From the NCBI GenBank assembly GCA_004352715.1, contig SCFE01000030.1, positions 775,266 to 839,265 of the forward strand: a DNA stretch of 64,000 bases, given 5' to 3'. This DNA comes from Hofstenia miamia. Its lineage: Eukaryota > Xenacoelomorpha > Acoela. The notes under the pieces were generated by a model, which saw nothing but the letters and a program-made list of their open reading frames with translations, was not told the DNA's origin and made no database searches. This document shows positions 40,201 to 55,200 of this stretch, in pieces (positions within the stretch are counted from its first letter, which is position 1; each line of letters opens with the position of its first letter). Position numbers and translations under genes: made by a program.

Positions 40201-43200
40201 TTTAACATAAAAATACAAAAAATGATAGAAAGACACAGCGCGCCTTATATAAATGGTTTTGGTCATTTTTTAAAAAATTATTACTAATCTACGAAAAAAA
40301 TTAAGTAATCAAAATGAAAATGTTAATTTCAATAAAATATCCACAATAATCATATGCATGGAAAAAATGAATCAAATTCGAGCGCTCTGTTCGACAGAGC
40401 GCCCGTTTGAGGGGGCATATAATTATTTCAAATGCCAAAAATATGATTGCTATAAACGATAAGCTTAGAATGATTTAAATATTACAATCTTCTTTATAAA
40501 AACTTGTTTAATAAATTACCTTCTAGCAAACTTTTAGAGGAAGAAAGTGACTGCCTACTTCTTGTGGATAAATTATTTACTAGCAATAAAATGAGCTTGT
40601 TGTATTCCTCGGCTGAAAAGTCACCATGTAAAAGTTCTTTGCAGTCTAAGGGACGAGTTAACAGATCATTGCTGTCTATTTTACTCTGCAACACCATCAG
40701 TTTTTCTTCCACTGACCTGCAGGATAAATCTTGAAATTGCAAACTGCTTAATATTTCCTGCATGTTTCTAATAGACTTCGAGTGAACATTTAAATCGCTT
40801 AACTGTAAATTAAACGACTTTAACTGATCATCAATGGCGTTAATTCTTTTCTGAAGACCAATATTAGTTTCCATGTTCTCAGAATGTCCTAGTTTATACT
40901 CTGAAAGTACTCTCTGCATTTCAGCAACTTCGGAATGTAAACGATTCAGCATTTCTTGAGATGTGTGGATGATGGAATCATTCACAAGAAGTGCAACATA
41001 GTCTCTTCTAATAGCATTTAAACTATATTCAACTGACTCTCTATTCTTATCATTGGTTTGCAGTAATGTTTGAAATGTCTCTTTGAGTTGGTTAAATTGA
41101 GTATGTGTTATTTGTTCCACTTGATAAAGTCGAGAAAACAAATTGTATAAAACAGGCTGTAAAAACGTAGGAACCTTGCTTATGGCAGTTTTATCTTCAG
41201 CAGTTGGATTATTTAAAAATTCACTAAGTTTTGAAAAATATGTCGATGACCTGAGAGTTTCATCAAAAAATCCCAAATTTCGCAAAGACTCAATGAAATG
41301 AAATAAATCTTCAATTTTCTGCTCCAATTTTAAAAAGCGCTTGTCATCAGACAACTCGATCTTCGCAAGTAGAGCCTCAAGTTTTCTCCTTAATTCAATT
41401 ACTTCATGAACAATGCCAAAATTTTGTGAGGTGTCTAATGTGACCAAATTTTGAAAATTACTAAATAACAGCTGGAAGTCCTCTTTCATTAATTTGTGTT
41501 CGTTATTGTAAAATGCGATCCTGTCGTTGACTTCTAATAAGTAAGAGTCCAGTTTTTCCATTTTGGACAACAGTTCTTCATCGCCCAGACTGACACCGCA
41601 AGAAGATATGCGCAAACGGCGAACTTCATTTTGTAAAGAAGCTACTTGGGAGATTAAATACTCCAATCTATTACTACTTGACTGTCCATTCCCTATCTTT
41701 GAACTCACTTGATGGTAAAAAGCTCTAAACACATTGAATTACACAAACGGATAGCTTTTGTGATCAATTCCAAATTAAATAATAGAGGAGAAACGTGTGT
41801 TAACACAATAAAAACCTATTTAAACATTTTCTCAATACATATATTTTTGAAAAATAATTCATTGAAATCAGAATTCAGTGGAAGAACTTACAATAAATAC
41901 TGCATGGAAGAACTATTTGTAGTTGAGAAACTGTCGGAACTTTCTCCAAAACTACGAAGTACAAAAAACACTAAAGTATGATTTAATAAAAACAAAAAAA
42001 TACAATAGCAATATATTAAAGTCATTGAAAATATATGTGTAGCACAAGTTATGCACTAATTTAAACCAACATTCAAAAGGTTAAAAAGAGTTGACAAGGG
42101 ACTTGGCCTACAACTCGTACTTATTTTGACCAGCGAACCATCCTGCAATCAGTAATTTACTAACCCTCATTGTTCTTGCACTTTAAAATTTAAATACTAT
42201 TTTTAAATATCAAACGATTCAGAAAACAACTCCGCTTATACATAATAACAAAAGAAAATAACAATGTTGAACAATGTATTAGAATTAAAATTTAGGAAGC
42301 TTGATAGTGTACTATGCAAAAAGGTTGGAAACCGCTCTTCTGGTTAACCTTCGAGAAAAATAATGAATCTTTAACGTCCCACCCCGTCAAATATTGCACA
42401 TAATATAGTAATACTTTTAATAATGATAAATCAATCCCACTGTTAGCACTCACATAATTTTTATGATGACATTGCACAATTGAGTCCTTTAAGTTAATAC
42501 GTTGGGTAATGTAGAATTACTTAATTAATTTAGTGTGTAACAGTGGTGACACACAACTAGACGATCATAGTAATCGCGGTAATAACAGATATTTAAATGT
42601 ATGAACCGTTGATACACTTGGTGACAGAAATCAAAGTTTACTATGTCGGACCCAATAACTACAAAATGTCAATACTCCTGGACTGTTGGATATAATGGTT
42701 CCGTCAAATCGACTAAGGAATTTTAAAATATGGAAACAGAAGATGACTATTTTTCAACGAGCTGCTGGAATAAAAGACGAATCAGTAAAGGAGCAATCCT
42801 ATTGAATTCACTTTCTGACACAACTTTAGAAGTATACAATGGAGTTCCTCTAACTCATAGCTAAGATACATATAAGCTGGAAGAATACGGCAACCCTATA
42901 GATAGCATATCTTTGGAACTGCACAAGTTCTTCGAACGAAAACAACAACCAAACGAACCAATTAATGACTTTTATGGTTATCTCATATCTCAAGCACACA
43001 TATGTAAATTACATCGAATGGAAAAGAAAAAATGTCGATACGATATATTGCTATAGGATTGTTAGTGGCATAATTGACGACGAGTGTCGGAAATCAATGC
43101 TTAAAGAAGAAAACCTTACGATTGAGAAAGCTATGTCAATTGCTCGTATTGCCGAAAATGCAACCGATACACTGAAACACATGAAGAAACCAAATCCTAC

Positions 43201-46200
43201 CGAAATGCAGAACAGTTTGGGACTTCCTGGTCTGGACAGCACAAACAGTCGAAGAGTGGCATCAGACAGTTTCAACTCTCAGTACGAGCCAAAGACACAA
43301 CAACAGAATAATGTAGGTTTTGTGGTACAATTCACCAATTCGGAAGGAAGAATTATCCGGCCGCTAACATAATCTGTTTCAATTGTAGGGTTATCGGTCA
43401 TTTTTCGCGCTCTTGTCAAAAGCCAACAAAAAATCAGGGAGCTCTTGTAAATGGCTAGTATTGCCCATGAGCAACAAGAAAATGTGGACTATTATGGGTT
43501 AAAGATCTTTTTGGGACAAATTTCGCTTATAGCTACAGAGAAAAAAGATAATTTTAAAACAATTGTACTGAGACAAGAACCGGTGTTATCCCCTGTTATA
43601 TAGACACTTTATCGACTTATAATCTTATGAGCCAAGATTATTTTAATAATTTGTCGAGGAACGTTACCTTAGGCAAATTGAAAAGCGATGAATCTATAAC
43701 AATTGCAAACGGTTCTGTAGTTAAGCCAACGGGACGATGGAAGACAACTGCTCGAGTAGATGAATCAGTGGACGAAGAAATAACGTTTCGAGTTGTTGAT
43801 CAATTGTCAGTGAACGCCATTGTTAGCATAGAATTTCTCTCAAGATTTGAAGCAATATTGTTGGAAATATACATCAATCGAAGTCACCCACAACTTAGCA
43901 GCCTGCAGCCGGGGATAGAGTCATTATACGATGTCTTACGTATACTCAAATAGGGCACGTTCCGGACCACCGCGAAGGAATTGTTGAAGGCATGATGTCT
44001 CCTCAAGTTGCAGTGGTTGATGGAGAAACAGTTGCTGTAAATAGACCAAGATTGCCAACGCATCAACAGAAGAGAGAGGAAGAGCACACGGATGCAATTA
44101 ATCTTCCCGAATCTCATAATGCAAAATCTACAATTGCTGACGAAAACTTGGCGTCAGAGGCTACACGACCCCAAAGGAACCGCAAGCAAAGACAGATTTT
44201 CCAATTTGGTTTTCCCTAATTTTCCGGGGTGATGTGTAGATTTACTTAATTAATTGTGCAACAGTTTTGACACACAACTAGACCATACTAGTAATCGCGG
44301 TGCTAACAGATATTTAAATTGATAACAGAGGATACGTGTGTTTTATTATAAGCCTTCGAAAGATTACAGGTAATAAATGTAAGTTGCCTCTTTCCTAACC
44401 TAAATTCGTTCCACCTCCACTGACCTATAGCAGACGACGCTCTAAATTTAGAGTTAAATTAACAGTAACCGTCTACAGACAAACACTCATGCATTTCGGA
44501 AGACGAGGATTGTAATAGCCAAAATAATTAAATACAATCGTATTTACAGAGTGATTAATAAGCGTTGATATAGTAAATTATAGATTACGTCCAACGTTCA
44601 ATAGCCTATAACGTTCAAAAGCACATAACACACAAAGATGAACATATGTGTAACTTTATATATAGTATGCACGACTATAATAAAAAATATTTCAAACACT
44701 TTAGATGGTATCAAAACAAAGTAAGGCTAGTTATATGGACATTGAGATTGAGAGGTTGTCTATTTAACGAATCGTGACTGTTTGGGTGTAATTTCACCTC
44801 AAGCAAAGTTTACTTAAATATTTCTTGAAAAATATTGCAGTTACACACATGAAATTCTAAGACTTTTCACTAAACAAAGAAACCGTTTAAATGGAAAAAA
44901 ACTTCAGGTTCAATTTGCATAAAGTATTCTCTTGCGAAAATGTATACTTGTGACTGTTTGGGGTGCACATGCACCCCAACATCTAGCTGCTTGTTTACAA
45001 TAATCACTACATAGATATATAGGAATGTATCTATATATGATATATACATTATATATACAAATAAACAAGTATATATACATATTCCTATTACAAGGGCAGT
45101 AGATGTTACTTCCATGCATAACATACATTGGAAATGATACTCTGTGCAGTGATATATCTGAATTTGGCACCTTCGCCGAAAAGAATTTATGAGTCTTCTA
45201 ATCAAATATGTTGAATAGGGAAGAAATGTTACTGGTGATAATTTCATTTAGTGGAAAACTTTGCAATTGTTTATCTGCAAATTTGACAACTTATATTGGC
45301 GCAGTTCGACAAAACCTACTAGAAATTCCTGCATCTGCAGAGAATATTAATGGAAGAATATGAGTTCATTCACGACACTATAAATCAAAGCCAGTTCTCC
45401 TTGCATTTCAATGCATCAATTCCAAAATAATACCACTTATCGAGAAGATATTTTTCAAATTTACAACTCAAGAAAAAATGTTCTTGATAACATTGATAGA
45501 CCTGTTCGAGGATATATTTCAAAATACAATTTACGTCGCTGACAGCTAACTATGTTGATGTAATCGTGGCCAATAAACGCATGAATGCCCAACACAATCA
45601 AATGAATATTATTACCCATTTAACAAGGAATTGAGATATAAACTTTGTAGTGATTTGATTGAACCTAGAATATCAATGTCAAATTTGATGTGAAATACTA
45701 CTACTAAAAGACTTTATTTAGTCATGTTACAGACTACAGAATATCTATAAGAGTTTGCATTTACAATCAATACAATAACAAAATATAAAACGGCTGCAAC
45801 CTTCCCGAGAATAATTATCTTTTAAAAAATTGAAAAATATCACCTTTAATGTTTCTTTAAAAAATCTAGGTCTTTTATAAATTGACAAATTATACTTGGC
45901 TTGAAGACAGTTCACGTAATAAACAGTTCTTGTGAAAAAAGACTTTTCTGTTCCTTTCAAACGAGTTTTTTGTATAGTAAATTTGAGTCTATTACTACTA
46001 CGTAAACCAGGTCGTGAATTTTTTGCAATGCTGACATATTTCCAAACGTCAATATCATACATACCAGTTACTAGTTTATTGAATAAAATGATATCATTAA
46101 ATTGCAATAAAAGGGATATTGGTAAAAGATTCAATTTTAACAAACGGTCGCGGTAGTCCATTGAGAATCCAATAATCCACTTTGAAGCCCTGGATTGTAA

Positions 46201-49200
46201 TTTCTCCAAACATAATAAGTTGCTGACATTGGCATGCCAAACAGAAGAACAATAAATCAGAGTTGATAAAATATATGATCTGTAAAGGTTAACTTTTGTA
46301 GTAATAGNNNNNNNNNNNNNNNNNNNNNNNNNNNNNNNNNNNNNNNNNNNNNNNNNNNNNNNNNNNNNNNNNNNNNNNNNNNNNNNNNNNNNNNNNNNNN
46401 NNNNNNNNNNNNNNNNNNNNNNNNNNNNNNNNNNNNNNNNNNNNNNNNNNNNNNNNNNNNNNNNNNNNNNNNNNNNNNNNNNNNNNNNNNNNNNNNNNNN
46501 NNNNNNNNNNNNNNNNNNNNNNNNNNNNNNNNNNNNNNNNNNNNNNNNNNNNNNNNNNNNNNNNNNNGTTTGAAAACATTTTTGCGTCATCAGCAAACAA
46601 AAAAGTTTTACAATTGGTGCAAACCGAGGGCAAATCATTGATGAATATTAAAAACAACATGGGACCCAAGATGGACCCCTGTGGAACTCCACTTTCTACA
46701 TCCACTAAAATGGAATTTATCCCGTTTATTGTAACGAACTGTCTACGATTTCTTAAATAAGACGCGATCAGTTTTAGTACTTTACCACCAACTCCAAATT
46801 CGCGCAATTTTTGTAACAATAAGTTGTGAGGAACTTTGTCAAAAGCTTTTGCCATATCTAGATAAAGTGTATGTATAGGCCTATTTTCGTCACTAGATCT
46901 ATATAATTCCTCCAAATAAAGCAAAAGCTGAAGCTGTGTAGAACGCCTATTTATGAACCCAAACTGTTTCGGAGAAATTTTGCTTCTAATCAGCGGAAAT
47001 AGTTTATGAAACAAAACACTCTCAAAAACAAGGGAAAGCTTGGGCAAAATACTGACTGGTCGATACCTTGTAATGTCTGATCGTGATCCGCTTTTATGAA
47101 TAGAACATTCAGTGATTGGAAACTACATGTAAACATCTACTTCAGCAGTTTAAAACACATCTGTTCAATCTAGATAATGCCGTTGCAAATTTTGCTATAG
47201 CATTCACGGCAGAAAGGCAAGAAAAGCTTGTGTTCACGGTTCAAGATGCATATATTTTGTTTGATAATGAATTACTAATTTTAAGATTGTAATCTATGGA
47301 AACAAACCAACCTAAACTCTAAACTCCTTATAAAATCTTGCAAATTCCAGTCTAAAGCTTAAAGGCAAATTTTAAATGTTTCTAAAATTTGAAAAAACAT
47401 TAAATTGAAATTATAAAGTATAAGACTGAAACAAATGCGTTGGCTCATTTTGTTTTCAACAACAAAACTATTTGCACAATTACCACTTTGCATGGTAGAC
47501 AGCAAACTGGAAAAATCATTTCTTAAAATATGGACCTTTTTAAATTTGCAGTTAAAATGTACAGCAAAAATTATGTTAATTAGCATGAAACTTTTCCAAA
47601 TTTATATTTTAAAGAACCGACCTAACATTAATTAAAATATGCGTTCAAGAATTAGCACATAATTTGCAAGAACTTTAAACTTAAACTTGGTTTCACTTCT
47701 ATGAGGAATGCATAAATTTTACAATTATGCATGCAAATGTATATATATATAGATATATATATTTGCTATATCAAATTTATTAGCTACATTTCAAAACAAA
47801 TTTATAGTATAAAAAAACTACGCTTCCATATATACGTCAGAAAAATTTGTTATTAAGCTAATTTTCAATAAAAAATTAACAATTTTTCAGTAAATAGCAG
47901 AGCTATTACAAAATATATAAAAATTACATTATTTCCAAAAATGGTAAAATAATATTGAACTTCATATTCTCAGTATTCATAAATATTTGTTCAATGCATA
48001 AAAATTTCAAAATTAATGATAGCCTAAAACCAAAATTTGAAATATACATTAACAATCCAAAACATTTTTCATTAAACTAATTGTATGTTTCAATGAGGTA
48101 ATATACTTGGGGGGGGGGAATTTTGCTGATATTAATTTAAAAAAATCATATTTTGGTAGTATTCATAATCTTTTCGTAAAAAAATTGTTTTTTGTGTACA
48201 ATATATGTAGGTTTCATTGACCAATCAACGTTTTCATTAATATTTCCCAAGTCATTTTCAATCAAATAGAGGACCGATCAAGTATATTAGAACAAAACTT
48301 AACTTATACTTAAAAATGACTTAATACATACAGTATTCACAAGGTAAAAGCTTGAAATATGTGATACATTTATCACACCTTGGTAATTCTAGGTCGGCTG
48401 TTAACCTTAGTACTCCTAGGGTTAAGGAAAACTAATGTTGAATTTTACAATGGACACAATGAATAAATATTTGGATTGCATAAAATTTTAAAAGTTCAGC
48501 AAATCATTTAAAAAAATATTTTGACAACCAACAATGCCATGAAGTAAATATAGAAAACCCAACATAACATTAATTTTTTGTAGATAACTGAATATGTTTG
48601 AATGGCGCTATAATTTAATGAGGATTATTCTATTGCTGGTATTTTTTCCTAAATCTGACTTCATAGTCTCACACTGAATATTTTTATTCGATTTTTTAAG
48701 TAAAGGAAATTTTATGAATTGGGCCATAGCGAACAAAAAGTCCAATGATCGTTACTTGGGGCTGTACTAACAGTGAGGCAAGGGGATAACATCATCAATG
48801 ATGTAAATTTGAAAGCTAATTATAAATTTAATTATATTTGTTAAAATAAGGCTATTACAAGATGTTTTAAATTTCAAACATTAAATAGAAATTGATGAAG
48901 ACTTACTGCAGCTTGTTAGCCTACCCACACGTTATGGAGGCTTGGGATTAAGGGAACCTGCACTTGAAGCTAGAATGGAACATGAAGCCTCCCTGATGAT
49001 AACCCAACCCTTTTAGCAGCTTATTAAAGATCAAACAAGCTCCCTGACTAACTTTGTAATGAATGAACAGAAGCAATTGACGAGTGAACATAAAAAGATG
49101 AAAGCAGTTCATTGCTCTGATAGATATAAAAATATTTTCGATAGATCTAACAATGAGCCACGAAGATGCTTTGAGAATGCCAGAGAGAAAGGTTGCTCTT

Positions 49201-52200
49201 CTTGGTTGAATGCAATGCCTATTGAAGAGGAAGGTTATCACCTTAACAAATCCGAGTTCAGAGACGCCATACGACTCCGCTACGACAGAGCCCAACGATT
49301 TGCCAATCACATGTGTCTGTGGCAAGGGATTTTCTGTGGCCCATGCACTCTCATGTTCCACGGGAGGGTTTGNACTTATTCACTAACTATGTCCTCAAAA
49401 CACCTGTCATATAATACTCTGAAAGATGGCAAAATTAGATTAAATTATTCTAACAGATAATAATAATGATTAATACGTGAAAAAGAAATTTCGAAAAATC
49501 AATTCTAAAGTTTTCTCCGAAAAACCACGCAAAGTTTTCAACAATTAAGTCAATAATTCTTACTTAAAAACCACCAGAGAAATATTCGAAAACAAAATCA
49601 ATAGCACCAGATTTCTTCAAGTTTTTGGCTTTACTTATGACCTTCAATTTCTCAACGAAGGTTCTGATTGTGCTGACTGTCTAGACTTTGCTATCTAACT
49701 AGAGAATGATACCCAATGACAAATATGATAAATTGTTGAAACTTTAACAATAAAGCAATGACAAAAAAATAAGCTCATCTAGTGTAGTGGGGATCTGTGA
49801 GGCCCATGGACTTCGTGGGATGGGGTGGGTGGAATAGGGAAGAAATCTTAGCCATTGAATTTTATGTAAACTTTTGGGACTATCAACTTTGGAATTCGTT
49901 GGAAGGAAGTGATCTTGAATAATACATTCATTGCAACACTTTTACATAATACAAAAGAAATACAGTATGTCTTTTCATTATCATTATAATGTATAATATA
50001 TTATATATATATATATATATATAGCTATCTGATCTATTCTAGTAAAATATCAGCGCTTCACATATAATAATTTTTTGTCAATGTACATGATTTTGGGCCT
50101 TGCGAGGGGGTGAGCTTAGGGCTTAGCACTAGTGGTTACTAAGTGGTGACTACTGGTGGATAACTGATGACTAACTGGTTAGTAACTGGTGAGTAATTTT
50201 TGGTAACCAGTTGAATGCCAACCCTAGTAGTAAGTGGAATTCGTCTGAACGCTTTCCAATCTCGTTTATCGTTCTCAGGAGGCGACATCAGTACAAGCCC
50301 GCTCTGGGATTGGAACACCTCATAGCGTCATCACATCAATTTTTATAAAAAGATCTCAATATCTCAATGCGTACGCAGAATCGCAAGTTGTAATCTCAAA
50401 ATCTTCAATGCTCTGCTCTAAATCAATGGAGACCACTGAAAACGCATCATGATTCCTGCATGAGCCTTTTCACAATTTTTTCCAGTTTTGTACATTATTT
50501 CGTAATTTCATTGTTTTCAATTTTTAAAATTTTCAATAAATCCGATCTTTTTTCTTTCTTAATCCGTTTTACATTTCAAATACAGTCAAACCCTCGTTTA
50601 CCCACCGCGGTCTGGTTACACCGATTAGTTTGCCAGTTCAAACAGGCAAAATATCATTAATTTGTGATGCCTTTACCCGCTGACATCGCCTTCCGCCTAA
50701 AATATGTCGATCTCTTTGAGAAACAGTAGGACATTATTAGAATTCCCTACAAATTTTAGTTCGAGATCAAAGAACTGTGGTAAAAACCCCTTTCAACCGA
50801 AAACAAAGTCTTACCCAACGTAGTTTTCTGTGGTTTCTGCCAATGAATAAACAAAGCTTATCATCAACAAAGCTTAAGGCCTGTCTTACCTACACAATTT
50901 AATCAGCCCGACTTTAATATTCTAATACTTGAATATTTGCTAACAGAAACAGATGATAGGCATATTATATAAAACAAGGAAAATGCTTCTACTTACGAAG
51001 ACACAGAAGAAACAACAAAAGCGGAAGCAAAAGTAGACAGTAACATATTTTTCTGAGAAACGAGGAATGTTTAAGCGGAATACTAGTTCTCATCAACGGC
51101 TTTTCTGACGAAAACACTTTCGAAAACAATGAAAATAATGTGGAAACTAAAATTAGAAATTAATTACAATTACATATAGGGAACCTACCGGAAGAAACAA
51201 ACCAATGAAAAAAGGACAGTCTATTGCTTGAATATACTGCATCTAAAATCAAACATTCTAACAACAGAATAACACTTTACCATACTAAATGGTTTGTAAA
51301 AAAATCAAAACTCCTGTTCAAGTACATTTTCAAAGTTTAGAATATTAAACGTAAATTTTTAATGCGTCTCAAAATATCAAGGAACAGCTTGTCATAAATT
51401 AGAAAGAATTCCAAATGAATCAAAAAAGTTTGAGTTAAACCAGCTCACTGATTGAGACAAATATCACAAAAATATACGCAAGGAAAAACAAAATCCGAAA
51501 ATAACGTTCCCAAAATTTAATTCGATCTTCATTTTCCACACAGATCATTATTGGTTTTTTGTTCGTTCTTGTTACTATCTGTAATCAGTCTTTTGAATAC
51601 GATTTAAAACTGCATTTTAAGAGTAAAAAGAAACAGTCTAAGCAAAAAATTAAAATTAAATTGAAGGATGATGTGCTTTAAGAGAGTTTTTTTGCAAAAA
51701 ATTGTCTATAACTTTTACTGAACAATTTAAAATATTAGACAAGCAATTTAAAATTACGCACATTCAATTAAACACATTGCATTGTTCGTTTTTGCCGTTT
51801 AAAGTTACTTTGATAGGACTGTGTATTTGTATAATATCGTCTCTTTTGTGGAAGAAACTGCGGACGCAGAATGTCTAAATGTCCATATCGCGGGAATCTA
51901 TGAACAAACTATTGAAATTGTATATCAACGCAAAAGAGGTTCTATCACGAAAGAAAAGTTTAGAACAATTTTTAGTGAAGTTGGAAGACTTGGTTGCAAG
52001 AGGATTTGCAATGCGGAATTTGGCCAATAGAGCAACACATAGCCATAGCCAATAAATTTCAGGACCCCATTATGATCAGAATGGTCCCATATTCTGCACC
52101 ACTCAATCCGATAGACTATTGGTCAACAATGAAACAACCTTACAAAGGACGCCTAACTCAACGTAACCAAGAATTAGTTACTCCAGCACCACCAGATGAA

Positions 52201-55200
52201 ACTCAAGTTCAACATACATTGCAGATAATGGAGACAGTTATTGACCAATCTATAGCTGACAAAAATACGATGGAGAAAGCGATATATAATTTTACAATGA
52301 CGTTCNAAGACTTGGTTGCAAGAGGATTTGCAATGCGGAATTTGGCCATTGTAGTCGATAATGCCTCCTCAAATAGTGCCATAGAGCAACACATAGCCAT
52401 AGCCAATAAATTTCAGGACCCCATTATGATCAGAATGGTCCCATATTCTGCACCACTCAATCCGATAGACTATTGGTCAACAATGAAACAACCTTACAAA
52501 GGACGCCTAACTCAACGTAACCAAGAATTAGTTACTCCAGCACCACCAGATGAAACTCAAGTTCAACATACATTGCAGATAATGGAGACAGTTATTGACC
52601 AATCTATAGCTGACAAAAATACGATGGAGAAAGCGATATATAATTTTACAATGACGTTCAATGCAAGTACCCGCGGGCTGCCTCAATGGTGAATCGCTGG
52701 CGTATTGATAAATTATGTTTATAACATGGACTTGCTTAAATAAGAGCGATTTATAAGTTTGAGTTCTTAATGTACATTTAAATTGTGTTCATATTTTTCT
52801 AATTTGCTTGTTTAAAATTTCAATTTGCTTTTTTATTATTTTAAATTGCTTGTATGTAATTTGAAATTGCTTGTCTAATATTTTAAATTTGTCCGTAAAA
52901 GGTATAGATTCACGAGATGTATCATAGGTCTGAATTATATATTATGGGTCAGTTTGGATCATGTGTCAGATATTTTCCCGTTTACAATTTAAACTATACG
53001 TCATTTTAATAAATCTTTGCGATTAGTCGAACCATTTCGACGTAAATAAATACACCACTTCTCGTACATTGCACTCGACGTTAATTTAGAACGTTTTATG
53101 AAGTAATGACAATTGATTAGTCATTAAACAAACCACATTTCAAAATTTTCAAGAATAAACGCCTGAATATTGCTCCAATAAACATGATCAAACTAAATGT
53201 CTCAAAAACAGTGACTTGACTCCCAGTATTGAGGAGTAGAGTGGAAAACCCAAATTTCCCACAAGTTTCACTTCCCCGCGTAATTCCGCTTTCAGTGCAG
53301 AGGTCAAAATAAAATTTATAATTAAACTCCTCTGCTGTTTTACTTTGCATTTTTGAAATTAACTTTGTAAAAAAATTAATGTGGAAAATATATTATACAA
53401 TATTAATCAAATGATAGATAAAAGCAGACAGCATTGCGCAGCTGCATATTCCTAAACCAATAAAAATTTAATATTTATACAATTTGATTGCAGTTAATAA
53501 TCATTTTTAATAACTTCAACAAAGCCATAATATAAATTTGGGATGTCGCTTTGTAACCACATAATTAGTACTACATCAATTTTTATAATCAATCAAATAG
53601 ATTGGGTTGGCGACAAAGAGCAAACCCATTCCAAAGAAACCTTCGATTCAATTTTACCACAACTTTTCTTTTACAAGTATTTATATTAGTCGTATCACAT
53701 ACAATCATAGCAATTGAACCCCACAAATCACACACATCAAAAAATTCCTTTAAGCCACCAAACTTTGTAATGACTTACAATAATTCAGAACCATATACTT
53801 TCGTCTAACTACTTGGTATTCAACATCATTAATAAGTTAATAATCAAGTGTAGAGAACCAGTGTTTATTTCTCAACTAACGTTTGATATCTTAGAAAAAG
53901 CTACCCACCTCTCAACGAACCGTGTATTTTTTTTGCTGTCGGGATATTATTTCGATATCAACACTTTTTCATTATGTTCTCTTATCTGTTTGTGGAGAAG
54001 GGATATACTCACTATTACTGGTTAAAACAATGTCATCATTGCACGACTCACTTTTTGTTAATTTAACAGTGTCGTAATCTTCTAATTCGTAGGATGAATT
54101 TTTCAAGACAATCTTTTGTTTTGAGATCACAGTAATACGATATGTTATATGGTGATATCAAAACACATAAAATCAGCAAATCCAGGATCTTTAATACTCT
54201 TGTTGCAATGCCTTAAGTTATTTTCGCAATAATTGAAAAGCTAAGATTTTCACTTCACTTTTTCATTGGATATCACTTTTATTCTCAGGTCTCCCTTTCA
54301 TATAATTAGAAAGTTTGACAAATCCATTTATAATTTCCTTTATTTAAATTAATAAGATCACATACCAATTTGGTTTTTCTAGAGTTTTTTGATTTTTAAA
54401 ATCTAATGATATTTTTTCTCCAAATTTTCTAGTGGTACCTAATACAAACTGGCTTGTTGGACATCTAATATGTATTAGTAGTACGTTTTAGCATGCCTAA
54501 GCCAAATATCCATTTCTTGCTTCTATAACAACACTTTATATCGTACTTACAACGCAAATAGGGTAAACAATACTGTTTTACTTTACACTGTGGATTCAAC
54601 ATAGGGAAGAGAAGATACAATAACTTTGTAAAATTGAGTGCCTATTACTTATGTTCGCATAATTGTCCGCAAAGGTTATATTCGCAAAATTAATGTATAG
54701 TTTTTGTTGAGATCAGAGTTGCAAAAAGGTTACATTTAAAAAATTAATTTCGCAGCCAACTTTTTGTGTGAAGGGTGTTAATCACTTTTCTCAAATGAAT
54801 TCTTCTATTGTAAAATATAAACGGCTAAAATGTTTCATGTTTCGAACAATAACTTATCAACACCGCGTTTAGAGGGGTAGGGGGTAGGGGCGACCAACCC
54901 CCGTTTTGGGTCATCTGAGAACACTTAAGAAAAATGTTCTTTTTGCTGCTTAATTGAAAATAGTTCACTTTAATTCACGACGTTATCAATCGATTTGCTG
55001 CTAAAACAGGCGATTGCATTTTGCGTAAGCATTTTTGTAAAATTGGATATCAGCCCCCCCCCATGTTTTTAAAATCCTAAACGCGCCTCTGATACGGCAT
55101 ATGTGTAATTCAATCTTTACACAATAATTAGCCGGATTTTATGGAGTCGAGTAGTTTTGTGTACACATGCTTCCTTCACTTTTTTATAAATTTTAATATG

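Larger units (their letters stand above)
42510..44368 (+). mobile_element. compact Ty3/gypsy-type LTR element lacking RT-RNaseH-integrase
   Basis: LTRs at 42510-42616 and 44233-44368 share TTACTTAATTAATT, GACACACAACTAGAC and CGCGGT...AACAGATATTTAAAT; the left one has lost about 30 bases. They start TGTAGA/TGTGTAGA, end ACA, and are flanked by the 5 bp duplication GGTAA (42505-42509, 44369-44373). Downstream of the left LTR comes CTTGGTGACAGAA (primer-site position) and before the right LTR CCGGGGTGA (polypurine tract). Between them are gag, a zinc knuckle, a protease and a short pol C-terminal-like tail (ATRPQRNRKQRQ); the whole RT to integrase region is absent. It is thus a deletion derivative able to move only in trans, if at all. 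Confidence 0.85.

Noticed and set aside
40494-41732. 412-codon intronless ORF read as a stand-alone or horizontally acquired bacterial gene (FQDL-type helix words)
   Set aside because: Splice sites at 41724/41725 and 40519/40520 and matching phases place it inside the SUN-domain gene as its coiled-coil exon.
44870-45247. 125-codon minus-strand frame with hydrophobic Tyr/Ile-rich centre
   Set aside because: Composition follows local TATATA-rich sequence and no motif or codon signal supports it.
48105-48120. Run of nine G as a G-quadruplex
   Set aside because: A single G-run without three partners nearby.
53117-53350. Hydrophobic minus-strand frame (FSLIMFIGAIF) as the missing membrane exon of the SUN gene
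   Set aside because: The hydrophobic run is too short, and no GT donor after it gives the exit phase needed by the next exon.
54865-55090. GC-rich patches as a MITE
   Set aside because: The inverted match (GCGTTTAG) is only 8 bases and no target duplication was found.
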